This document shows positions 11,652-22,900 of a DNA stretch of 64,000 bases, piece after piece. The stretch is from Chamaecrista fasciculata (Eukaryota; Streptophyta; Magnoliopsida; Fabales; Fabaceae). The notes below the pieces were generated by a model that was given only the letters and a program-made list of their open reading frames with translations, did no database searches and was not told where the DNA came from. The DNA lies in assembly GCA_003254925.1 (NCBI GenBank), contig QANZ01032061.1, positions 62,001 to 126,000 of the forward strand, given 5' to 3'. Every line of letters begins with the position of its first letter. The stretch's first letter is position 1. Position numbers and translations under genes: made by a program.

Positions 11652-12850
11652 AAAATCATACCTTGATTCATGATCTTCAAAATTCATTTCAATTTTAATA
11701 AAGAAAAGCCCGATAGCCGTGGAATTAATTAATTACTCCAGCAAACAGCAACAGCATATATATCCTGATCTGCTGCTCATTGTCTCTATATATATATATA
11801 TATATATATCACATGTGGGTAGGCTAGCTAGCTAGGTAGCTGTCGCATTTCAAATCCTTCCAAATAAAACACACAATTTTCGGTATTAATTAATGTCAGT
11901 TAGTTTGATGTCTATGTGATTGTGAATTGTGATCCCTTTTGTCATCGTCTTCTTGTTGCTTTTCAAATCCAATCCAATCTAAACTCAACTAATAATTCAA
12001 TCCAAATTGATTAAAACCGACCAAAACCAATTATCTAATTGGTTGAATTGGATGAAAAATAATGAAAACCGATTAGTCGGTTGGTTTTGAAAACAGAAAA
12101 CCGATCGAACCATACCGAACCATATTAATAATTTGATTAAATATTATTTATATTATATTAAATAAAAAACATCTCTATCACTAAACTTAATTTCTTCATT
12201 TTTTGTTTCCCCTTATTTAGTCGTCCCTCGCACTCAAACTTAGTCATTTTTTATTTCACAATTCATAGTTTTACATTTCATCACTTCATCTTCAACCTTC
12301 ATCCTTCATGACAATTTACAATTTTTAGTCTTTTCTTATATTTTCTTCATTTTTTTATATATTTTGTATTTTTTTAGATTTTTTAACTTAATGAATATAT
12401 AGAAAACCGATTAACCGATCAAATCCAAACCGATTAAAAGTTGGTTTGGATTGGTTCGATTGACCTAAAATCATTGGATTGATTAGATGACTTTAGTTGT
12501 TATCCAATTTGTTCAGTTCGATTGAAAAAAAATGTCAAAACTAATCCAAACCAAAGTTTGAACACCCCTATCCTTAAGTGTTAAGTGTAAACTTCACCTA
12601 TACCCGGGAACCATCAGGTGTGTTCAACGCTTCCGGTGTAGACGTTGAACCACCTTCCATTGATATACTATATAGCTTTTGAAATCCTCTCTTTTTTTCT
12701 TTCTTTTATCTTATTTTCTATTTTAAGGAAGCCTTCCGGCCACTTGATATTCACTTATTCGATGAAATAATTTTATGAAATCAAGGTTTTTTAAGTTTAC
12801 AATGTGTTACAATTTTTTCAGTTAAAATTTTAATTCGATCCTCAATAAAG
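11652..12850 (+). pseudogene. PRISE pseudogene, last codons and 3' flank
   Basis: The sequence resumes with aaaatcataccttga, equal to the last codons (KIIP, stop) of the intact gene, and follows its 3' flank through cttccaaataaaacacacaa, the gtagacgttgaaccacctt block and the ttattttctattttaagg block. Exon 2 is otherwise absent. A foreign block at about 11960-12570 interrupts the alignment. The copy documents a tandem duplication later broken by transposons. Confidence 0.75.
11960..12570. mobile_element. Insertion rich in AACCGATT/GGTTTGG words, hAT-like or unclassified DNA element
   Basis: Compared with the paralogous flank near 4255, about 600 bp is inserted between tcttcttgttg and ttaagtgt. 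The block carries many AACCGATT-type words in both orientations and ends in GAACACCCCTA, resembling the CACCCCTA terminus of the short element at 42625-42852. The left terminus is unclear and no transposase is present. Confidence 0.45.
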
Positions 12851-14272
12851 TGCTTCATTTTGTGTCCGACCTAGACTACTGCAAGGTAGCCCTTAGGAAC
12901 TTCCAAAGCATTCCAAGTAAATTGGGTTGCAGAAAATGATGCCCTTCTTCTGATAGCTGGTAAGCAGAAACCCATCGTTTTATGTTTGTTTAAGAACGAG
13001 ATATATATATGAACTCAAATGTTCAGGGAAGGAATGGTTTGTATTTCTGGCAAATGCTGTGATAATAAGTAGTATAAATAGATACATGGGGCTTTGGAAA
13101 ACCATTTTTTGTCGAATTGATTGAAGTGGGAAATGCATTAATTAGGGTCTAATGGGAGACAAGGGCAGTTGATAAATCCCATAGTAGTGTCTCAAAAGTT
13201 TACTTGTGAGTTATTAAGATAAAAAATATGCCCCGGCCACCAAGAGGTTGATAAATTGGTTTCTTTATTTCTCTTTGTTTTTTGTTTTGGCCCAATTTCT
13301 TTCTTTTTGTTTAGTTCAGAGTACAATAAATATCTCCTTTGGAAAACAAAAAGCAAATTGTTTTTTTTTTGTCTGAAAATAAACACAAAATGTATTCAGT
13401 TTTATAAGCTGACAAAGATAACAATAAATAAAGAAATAACTAGTAATAAATATATTTTAGGTGAGATTAGTATAAACTATAAAGTATAAACTTTAATTGT
13501 AGCTAGCATATATAACATCTATGAAGCATGAACACTAATACAGATACGAACACATCGAGACTTTAAATTTTTAAAATTATTAGACATGACGTGACATATA
13601 TTTATATATAAAAATAATTAAAAATCCTTAAATTTTGATAAAAAAAAATTGTAAAATTTTAATATTTATTCATATTATAAGTCATATGTATCATTATTTT
13701 TTATTATTTGGCATGTTAAAGTTACAAAAATTTGATTTTATATTCTGAAACTTATGAACATATATCGTATGGGTGTCGTACGGGTGACAGACACAGACAT
13801 GTGTCACATCCTCTAAATGCAGTGTTCATACTTCATAACATAACATCTTCGACATTTTATATATATATTGGTGTGTTTTGTATACTAGCATTAATTTAAA
13901 ATTTATAACTATTAAAATTTAAATTTGAAAAAAAAAATTTATTTATTATATATAATAAAAACTTAATTATTTTATAATTTTTCATTTTATTTCAATAATA
14001 TTTTTTTATTTAAAGTGGTGAGAAGTTGTTCAACTTCTCTCACTATTTTTTTCTTTTAATATTTTATGTCAAAAATCTTTTATATGATTCAAGAAACTAA
14101 CTATAAAAACATCTCTCGCACATTTATAATATTATAGATATAAATATATACAATGCAATAATATATTATTTTTAATGTAAATGAATAAATATCAGAATGT
14201 TATATGTTGGACCAAGTTTTTATTTATTAATTAAACAATTTATGAGTTCAGTATTAATATTTTTTTTTCAAA
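12851..14272. other. AT-rich intergenic DNA
   Basis: I see no gene. The block 13256-13410 is a diverged repeat of the pseudogene's 5' flank (7740-7830). The remainder is AT-rich with short A and T runs. Confidence 0.5.
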
Positions 14273-14579
14273 TCTATATTATATTATATGTTTGAGGACC
14301 CTTTTGGTTGGTCAAAAATAATTAAATTAAAAATTAAAAAATAAGAAATAAAAGTGTGAAACTTGATAATTGCTAACTCTATAGATAATGAGAGAGAGAA
14401 AGTAGTAGATGGGATTTAAAAAAGTGAAAACTTATTATTTAGTCTTTTAATTTTCACACTTCTGATGATTTAGTCTTTGAATAATAGAAATCTACTATTT
14501 AGTCACTGGATAATTACAAATATCAAATCAAACGTTACATACATATTTCCGTGTCCGTTAGGGCACAGAAAGCCCCTAA
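14273..14579 (+). mobile_element. Short non-autonomous Helitron
   Basis: It starts TCTATATTATATTATATG after an A and ends GCCCCTAA before a T, as expected for insertion between A and T. A hairpin GTGTCC-gtta-GGGCAC at 14551-14566 lies 13 bases before the CTAA end. Its terminal region matches the reverse-strand Helitron at 49692-50083 (GTGCCC-gtta-GGGCAC, then AGCCCCTAG). No Rep/helicase gene is present, so it depends on another copy. Confidence 0.75.
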
Positions 14580-14759
14580 TATCTAATATGAGAAATCAAA
14601 TTTTTTTATCACTACAATATATTTATCATCTGATCGTGTTTGAATTTTAAGTGAATATTGATTCTAGTTCAAATTGGAATTTTTTTTTTATCTGGTAAAA
14701 GTTAAAACGAAAGATCTTATAATAAGAGTTAAAAAAAAACGGTTCTAACAAAATTAAAA

Positions 14760-15190
14760 GGCCAAAATGCACTTTTGGTCCCATAACTTTGGCAAAGGTT
14801 TCAATTTGGTCTCATAACTTTTTTTGTTTCAATTTTGGTCCCATAACTTTGGCAAAGTCTCAATTTGGTCCCATAACTTTTTTTGTTGCAATTTTGGTTC
14901 CATAACTTCTAAAAATGTCTCACCGTTGGTCCCAAGTTGATTTCCATTCGTCCTATTACTTCACCCATATTTGTCACGTTATCATCCAACTCAGTATGTC
15001 AGTTCATCTTTAACGGCAGATAATGGATAGAAATCAGTATTGGGACCGGGACTAAAATTGCAACAAAAAAAGTTATGGGACCAAATTGAGACCTTTTCCA
15101 AAGTTATGGGACCAAAATTGCAACAAAAAAAGTTATGGGACCAAATTGAAACATTTGCCAAAGTTATGGGACCAAAAATGCACTTTAGCC
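14760..15190. mobile_element. MULE-like foldback element
   Basis: The ends GGCCAAAATGCACTTTTGGT and the reverse complement of the right end (GGCTAAAGTGCATTTTTGGT) form long terminal inverted repeats made of short units around TTTTGGTCCCATAACTTT. Flanking 9-mers aaattaaaa (14751-14759) and aaattatat (15191-15199) match at 7 of 9, the Mutator-type duplication length. No transposase is present. Confidence 0.7.
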
Positions 15191-15519
15191 AAATTATATT
15201 AAAAAAAAACGAGATATTGTCTATGAAGAATTTAATATCAAACATTGAAGATGAATAAAACATAATAAAAGATAGAAAGGAAGAATCAATGGTTTTTTTA
15301 TTGAACTAGTAATTAATGTACATATGATGAGTTCATGAAAACAAAAAAGGATTAGCAACATAAACCCCACTCAGCAACGGCTTTGAGTTATTGTTAAATC
15401 TCTCTTCACCCTGGCCAAATCAACACACAATATATGCAATCATAATTAAACAAATCTTATAAATTTAATCAATCCTGTAAAATATTACTATAAATAATAA
15501 AATTAAGTAACTCACGAGA

Positions 15520-17062
15520 TTAATTATCTGGGCCAGATGTACAAGCAGGTCTTCTTGGGGGAAGTTGCTGATGTGGTGTTCTCTATAATTAAATAGAAAT
15601 AAAAAATATATGTAAAATATATAATATAAAAACTATTTTTTCTTCTTTTTAAAAAGCTTAGTAAGTACCAAATCTTTACCTGTAGTTTCGGCCGTAATGT
15701 CTCTATGGCTGCTGTGGATTTTTTATTCACCCCAGCACCTTGCTGTTCAAAACAAAAAAAAAAATTATATGAAAATTAAAGACACAATTTAGCAGATTTT
15801 GCTTTGATGATAAAAGAATGACAAACCTTGCACAATGCCCAGTCTGCTGAGTCAAAGAATGCTCGTTCATGATCCTTTAGCCACAATAACAATTAAATTT
15901 AGAGCACTATCTAGCTAATTTCAAATATATTACATTGAATTATAAAAACTATGTTTTTTTTTCTCTATATTAGAAATTATTTGAGACACAAGAGTGAATC
16001 ATATTATCGTATAATATTGTTCTAAAATACAACGAAAATACCTATTTCTTATTATTAATTATACTTAAAGAGAATCACAAAGTGTAATTGGGCTTACTTT
16101 TGAGATCAAGGGCTTCTTCTTGGGAGTAAGCCCACCATACTTATTCCCTGTGGACGTTTCCTGAAATTATTCAAATTAATTATAAGCTCAAAATTCTCAA
16201 CTAAATTGCAGATAATAAAATCAAAATTAAGGCAGTTAATATCTTTTTTGTCAAAATTAATAATTTTATTTTTCTTGCTTGGAAAACTTAATGCAGCAAA
16301 CTGAAATGACTTCCTCAATGGTCATTTTCGCAGGAGGAAAAAATAAAAAGGGACCAAGTCAGTCAGGACTCATAAATCATGTTTTTCTAGATGCAGACCC
16401 AATCAATTCTTAGATGGAATAATTCTAAATTTTCTAATTAAAATATTTGCATTCGACCAATTTACTCCTTTTTGCCGTTACCTGACTCCAAAGAATAGGG
16501 GCATATGATCAATAGTTTAAACATTTATTCTGCCTGTAAATATAATTTTTAAAAAGAGAAAACCATTATTTAAAATTGACTGAAAATAGTATACGCAATG
16601 GCACCTTGGTCGCTTTTTGCTTCTCTTTTTTTATTCAATTATTTATATATTTTCCTTACTCAACTAAATCCGTTGAGCAAAATAAAATATATCCTGGTCC
16701 AAAGTCCAAACAAACGTGGCAAAAGAAAAATCTATAAACGTGTGGTAACGCTGCAATGTCACTCCAAACAAAACCGAACTTTTATTTATTTTATTTTTAA
16801 TTTGAGGCTGCAAATGGAACTTTCCATTATACTTATTCCATTTTCAGACGGTGATGAATGAATGAACGCCAAAGATTGTTTCTTTCTTTTTCCTTTCAGA
16901 TTATTATGAATCAATGACCATAATTCCTTTGATCCCCCATTTGATGAATTTGCAATATTAGGAGAGTGAGATTATTAAGAAAATTAATTAATCAGAGAAT
17001 TAATTGTGAGGTACCTCAAGGTCCTGGGATGCAAAATACTCCTCTCTGTTGTAATCTGCCAT
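15520..17062 (-). CDS. Endosulfine / ARPP19-like PP2A-inhibitor protein
   Basis: Five coding exons on the - strand, 17062-17015, 16160-16098, 15874-15827, 15742-15680 and 15582-15520, have GT-AG borders and join in frame to 94 aa starting MADYNREEYFASQDLE. The core runs GNKYGGLTPKKKPLISK, then the FDSADW motif in DHERAFFDSADWAL, then VNKKSTAAIETLRPKLQ and RTPHQQLPPRRPACTS. The FDSADW segment matches the FDSGDY site of animal endosulfines, whose Ser is phosphorylated by Greatwall kinase so that the protein blocks PP2A-B55; a similar role in plants is inference. The protein is short, compact and without membrane segments. All four introns are phase 0. A 5'-UTR intron is likely (donor near 17409, acceptor just before the ATG). 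Confidence 0.87.
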
Positions 17063-17560
17063 CTCAGCTTTTCACCTGTTGAATAATGAAGCACCAAAAT
17101 GATCACACTTTATTATCAATACAAAAATGCCCAGAAAACTTTACGTGTTCATGATACAACATAATCAATTTCAAGTGTGCAATATATAGAAACATCGAAG
17201 AATTAAGAAAGAAAACCTTGAAATCCAGTGAAGAGAATCAGTGAGAGAAAAGGATATCAGAACAGAACAGAACAGAACAGAACACTTGCAATCAAGCCAA
17301 GGAATAGATAATATATATACAAATTTCACACATAAAAGGATAGAGAAAGAAAAAAAAAAANAAAAAAAAAAAAAAAAAGTAGCATAAAGGGAGGATTCTG
17401 ATATTTACCTTGCAGTGAGAGAAAGGAATAAGAGAGATGAAGGCACAGAAATAATACAGAGAGAAAAAGAGAGAGAGAAAAGAGAATGAATGAAGAGAGG
17501 ATTGAGTGAAAGAGTAAGACAAGAATATGTTATATGTGAAATGTGAATGTGCCTTCTTTT
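17063..17560 (-). promoter_or_regulatory. Probable 5' UTR with leader intron of the endosulfine gene
   Basis: On the - strand a CT-rich leader (about 17550-17410) ends in GCAAG|GTAAAT and the next AG is TTCAACAG|GTGAAAAG just before the ATG. This indicates a leader intron of about 330 bp that contains a poly-A tract and one N at 17361. CT-rich leaders with an intron are common in plant housekeeping genes. The assignment is inferred from splice consensus only. Confidence 0.5.
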
Positions 17561-19936
17561 TACAAACGCACAAGAGACATACATATTTATTAAATTAGCA
17601 AATAATCGGAAATGATCACAAATCATCAATAAAATACAATATTCCAAACACTTTAGGTGTGAAGTGGAGGATTTCTAATGGATGGATACGAGACTTTTCT
17701 CACCTCTTTTTTTTTAAAAAAAAAAATATTTTATTTTGAAAAAAAAAAGAATATAACAAAATGGGAATAATAATGAGATTTTTAAAGTAATAGTTTAAAT
17801 TAAAAGAGAGAAGAATGAGCTAAAGGCTAAAAGCTATTGGGCATTGCTATTTTTAGCCGTTAGAATATCGCCATCGTTTTGGTCCATCTCATTACCTACA
17901 CCGTACAACTTCACACATGCCAATCATCCACGTTACCGACACTTCCAATTAGTTCCACCAATACCAATTTTTCCATTATTAATATTGTAATACATATATA
18001 ACCTTCTTTTCTTTTATAAAAAAATTAAATAAAACAATTTTTATATATAAATTTGAAATTTTTTAAATTTAATTCTTTTCTTTTGGCATAAAATTTATAA
18101 AAATTGAATTTTGAGAATTCACTAAAATTAAGATATATTTTGATTATTTAAATGAAAGTTTGTAAAGATATTTATAGATCATTTATCAACAAAATGTTCA
18201 CATTAATAACAAAAATAAGACTTACAATTGTGTGAGTTATGAGTTCTTACCAACTCTTCTTTGCACTAATGAAGAGATTGAGAGTAATGCCACTCTCTAA
18301 CACGTGTTTGGCATGTGCTAGCTTGGATATATATTTTGTCTACATGAAGTTTGGCTTCAATTTAGATATTATTTACATGATGAGAAAGCCAAAAAAGTAT
18401 GAATATGAAAGTTTGATTAGCTTAGCCCTATCATTTTATCATAACTTTTAATTTAGCCGTTACATTCTATTGCTTTTCCATGAGATCTTGAGGATACATC
18501 AGTCATAAATCTTAATTAAGTCCCAATGATTGTCATGATTATGTCATTTATAAAATATTTAATATGTCACACGCTTGAGATTATACTTTATCCTATATAT
18601 ACCAATTTTTAATTTATTCTTCAGATTAATATTCATAAGTAGTTTTTTTCCTTTTATTTAAGTTGCACTTTTTTTTTTCAATGATCATTCTATTCTTAAT
18701 CATTGAATTAAAATGGAAAAGGTAATCTAAGAAAAATTAAAATTATAGCTTACTAAAAAAAATAGTGTACTAATCAAATTTTTAAATGTTGAAGTTTAAA
18801 CCCCACAAGGAAAGAAAGAGAGTAATGAAAATTCTGGACGTTTGAACAACTACATGGTTGCTAATTCAAAAGCCTTTCTTGCTTGTACCATTCACTGATT
18901 TCTTCTACATTATTGTTTTGGGTAACCTAATATTTTAATTATGTTTAATCATGAATCGCAAAGACAAAAACAATGAAGACCGCATGGTCCACCTATAATT
19001 TATTAATGAGGATTGACAGTGGGGGAGAGAGAAGATGATGACCGACACCAACATCAAATGAATTAAACCATATGCATTTGAATAAATATCAAAACCATTT
19101 TATCAAATTCCAAATGTTAGTTGAGCATAATATCTATCACACAATATATATTCAACTGTGCAAAGTGAAATTGATACTTCATAAATCATAACTAAATATA
19201 TATTCATGTCCCAAATTAATTAAACTAGCCTTTTGACCTTTTAAAAAATGAATATCTTTAGATATTTTGTAATCTATGTATTGAATGCATATGTTCAATT
19301 AATTAAACTATAATTTTCATATATTTCAATTGTCTATTTTTTTCTTTATGTGGAAGAATTGATTTTATTGATTAAATATAATTAGGCCCTTGGCCTTGGC
19401 TATTCATTACAATGAAAAGCTATATGTCTCGGAATAAGGGTGCATGGTAGCAACAAGAAAGCACAAACTCGTATGATTGTTTGGCTTTACAAACAGAATG
19501 AAAATAATAGAACATTGTTGTAGCTTGAAAAACTCATCTAGATCAATTCAGTACTCTTCACTCTTGAAAATACCAAGTGCCAATAATACAATGGCTTGCA
19601 CCATGATTGGCTCACCAATAATAATTCATCTATATATATATATATCTTACACTTGCAGTTAAAATAATAGTGTGTGTGTGCACACGCTTCCAATATTACA
19701 TCACATCATCATCACTCACCCATTCTAATCCACAAAGAATTTTCCTTTGTGGATCTCACAATCACCCACCATATTATTATACAAATCATGACCTATATGG
19801 CTATATCCCTTATGTTACACTTGGAACCACACAAACTTGACTTGTTATTCTTCCTAGCTATATATACCTATCTCCAATTGGGTATACACACATACATATT
19901 TATGTATATGTGTTTTCAAGGCTTGATTTGATGTTG
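17561..19936. other. AT-rich intergenic DNA
   Basis: I see no gene in this stretch. It contains long A/T runs (about 17708-17750), mixed AT-rich spacer and a TATATA tract near 19630. The right end is the 3' flank of the beta-xylosidase gene. Confidence 0.5.
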
Positions 19937-22900
19937 CTAGATTTGGACAGAAATGGAGTGTTTGAGATCATCACCAATGTGAAGCTCGTGTTGACCCATT
20001 GGGATCCTTCGGATCCCAAACTGGTCCACAACACTAAGGTGGTCACACACATGAACCCCAACCACGACTCGTTGCTTGGACCCCGCAGCCACGTGAGTCT
20101 TATGGAACCCAACCAATTGCTTCATTGCGGACCATTTTCCTGAACCAGAAGGTGGTTTAGAGAACACGAGAAGTGTGTGAGTCCCATCCCTTGTGCCTTC
20201 GTTTTTCACATCCACATGAATTCCTAGTTCTAGTTCGTCACAATTTGTGTGACTCACCCTCACTGCGTTGCTTGAAATTGTGCTTGAGTTTGTGAGTGAA
20301 GTGGCCAATGTGAGTGAGACTTGGTTGGGTGAAGATTGGGCTAGGGTGTGGGTGAATCTGGTGTAGCTAAGCCCATGCCCAAATGGGAACACCACTGGGC
20401 CTTTGTAGAATCTGTATGTCCTGCCTGGGTAACCTGTTGCTGGGTTAGCTCTCATGTCCATGTTGGTCATGGGCAATTTTGCTACATACTCTTCTGGGTA
20501 CCATGTCATGGGTAGCTTTCCTCCTGCAACAACAAAAGCCCAAACCCATCCAGATATATAAATTATAGGGACTAAACTGATAGTAACGATAAAATCTAAG
20601 GACTACAATATTAGTTTACTCCTAATAAAACTGTAAGGTCAAAGTACACTTTTGGTCCCATAACTTTAGCTCAGGTCTCAATTTAGTCCCATAACTTTTT
20701 TTGTTGCACTTTTTGTCTCATATTTTTTTGCTCAGGTTGTAGATTTGGTCGCATATCTTTTGGTGAGGTTGCAGAATTGGTCCTATATCTTTGCAGAAAG
20801 TTCCACCGTGAGTCTCACATGACCGAATGATATGAGACTAATTTTGCACCTAATCCAAAAATATGAGACCAATTTTACAACCTAACCAAAAGATATGAGA
20901 CCCATTTTACAAAAAAGTTACTGGACCAAATTGATACCTGAGAAAAAGTTATAGAACTAAAAATGCAGTTTGGCCAAACTGTAAAGTTTACCTGGGTTAA
21001 TTGTGCCGAAAAGGACATCAGCTATAGCAGTTCCACCAGCTTGGCCAGGATAGCCGACCCATAAAATAGCACTGATTTTGGGGTCATTCTTAGCAAAGGT
21101 GACATCGACAGGCCCACCACACATGAGGACCAAGATGACTGGGCCTTTTGAGGCCCGTGCCACCCTTGATACAAGCTCTTGTTGGTGGCCCGGTAAGAGA
21201 AGCCCAACTCTGTCCCTAAATTCAGCTTCTATGGACTGGTCCAGGCCCATCACTAATACAGTTGCATCTGCATGCCTTGCCGCTATCTCCGCAGATCCAA
21301 ACAATTGGTTTCCGTTACACGACACATCCCTACACCCAGCTTGATGAATCGTCTTCACGTATCTCGCTATCCCTTGCAACGGCGTCGTATACCCACATGC
21401 CACACCTACACCACCAAATTACATCAGGACTTTGGCCAAAAAAAACAAAACACTATGATAATTTATAAAGAAAATGGAGATTTACCAGCATAGTTTCCTA
21501 TCATGGTAACAGTGACATCAGAATTGGGTCCAATAACTGCTACAGTACGGTGTCGCGCAGGGGATAACGGCAGAGAGTTTCGTTTATTTTGCAACAAAAC
21601 AACAGCCTGTCTTGCAGCTTGAAGAGCGAGTTGTTGATGGGCCGGAGTGCATACATCTCTTGGGCCCAAATTCCCATAAGGATGGGCCTCGGGCTGACCA
21701 TCGAACATACCCAATCTCATTTGAACAGTGAGAAGATTGGTCAAAGCTAAATTGAGATGATTCTCAGTCATATGGCCTTTGCGAATGGCATTTTCAGTGT
21801 GAATGGCCAAGAAAGGCCCACAGTCTAAATCGAGGCCGGCTTTAATGGAATCGGCGGCAGCTTCTTCAGGAGTGGCGGTGTAGTGTTGGTTGTCGTATAA
21901 AACTCCGACGGAGTCGCAGTCGGAGACGATGTAGCCGTTGAGATGCCATTGGCCACGAATGGTGTTAGTGAGGAGATCGGGATCGGCGCAAGTGGGCTTG
22001 CCGTTGACTTGATTGTATGAGCACATCACACTTGCCACTCCACCATCCATCACGCATGCCTTGAACGGCACGTTGTATGTGTCCTCCAAATCTTGCTTGC
22101 TCACCTACATACATATGCCCTACTTATACATACATACACCTTGGTTTAATAATTAAGTAAAATTATATATACCCTGGCGTTGAAATGGAATCGGTCAATG
22201 CCTTTCCAGTTATCAAGATCGTAGGCGGTGTAGTGTTTGCAACAGGCGGCAACCTTGAGACGGTTGCCGGGGCCGTCGCCTTGGAGTCCCCGGACATAGT
22301 TGGCGGCGTACTTTCCGGCCACCGTGGGGTCCTCGCCGGGAGTTTCTTGGCCTCTTCCCCACCGTGGGTCACGGAATATGTTCACGTTAGGACTCCAGTA
22401 TGTCAATCCGGCCACTCCTCCATTGTACATTGCTCTTGCTTCATCAGACACCACCTGTATATGCATGCCTCCAACATTAATTCACATTGCAAATAAATCA
22501 ACACCACCACCACATATTATTTTAATTAATTTCACCTTTAACAAACGTTTTCTTATTTTGCATTTCGCCCTACTACCAATATAACACATTAACAATACAC
22601 TAAAAAACAAATTCTTCTTTTTATTTGCTAAATTACAAACTTACCTCACATGCTACCTAGCTCTTATTAAGTACGAGTTTCTCCCAGATATTCTTTTCTT
22701 TTTCTCTTTTGTCAAAACAAGGACTCGATCTGATGGTGGCCAATTATATTATATCTCCTTCATCTATTATCAAAAGTGATAAGGTTATTAATTATTAACT
22801 CTAAGCTCATCGTTCAAGCAAGAGAAGTTTCCTAACTTTGAAGCATATAAACATGTACAACAACTCCACCTAGCTTCTCCAAATCAAAGGAAGCCGTAAT

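Noticed and set aside
15040-15258. Open frame of repeated LQQKKLWDQ units, also at 31341-31559 and 30548-30811
   Set aside because: These are translations of the TTTTGGTCCCATAACTTT subrepeats in the foldback arms; the period of the repeat keeps the frame open by chance.
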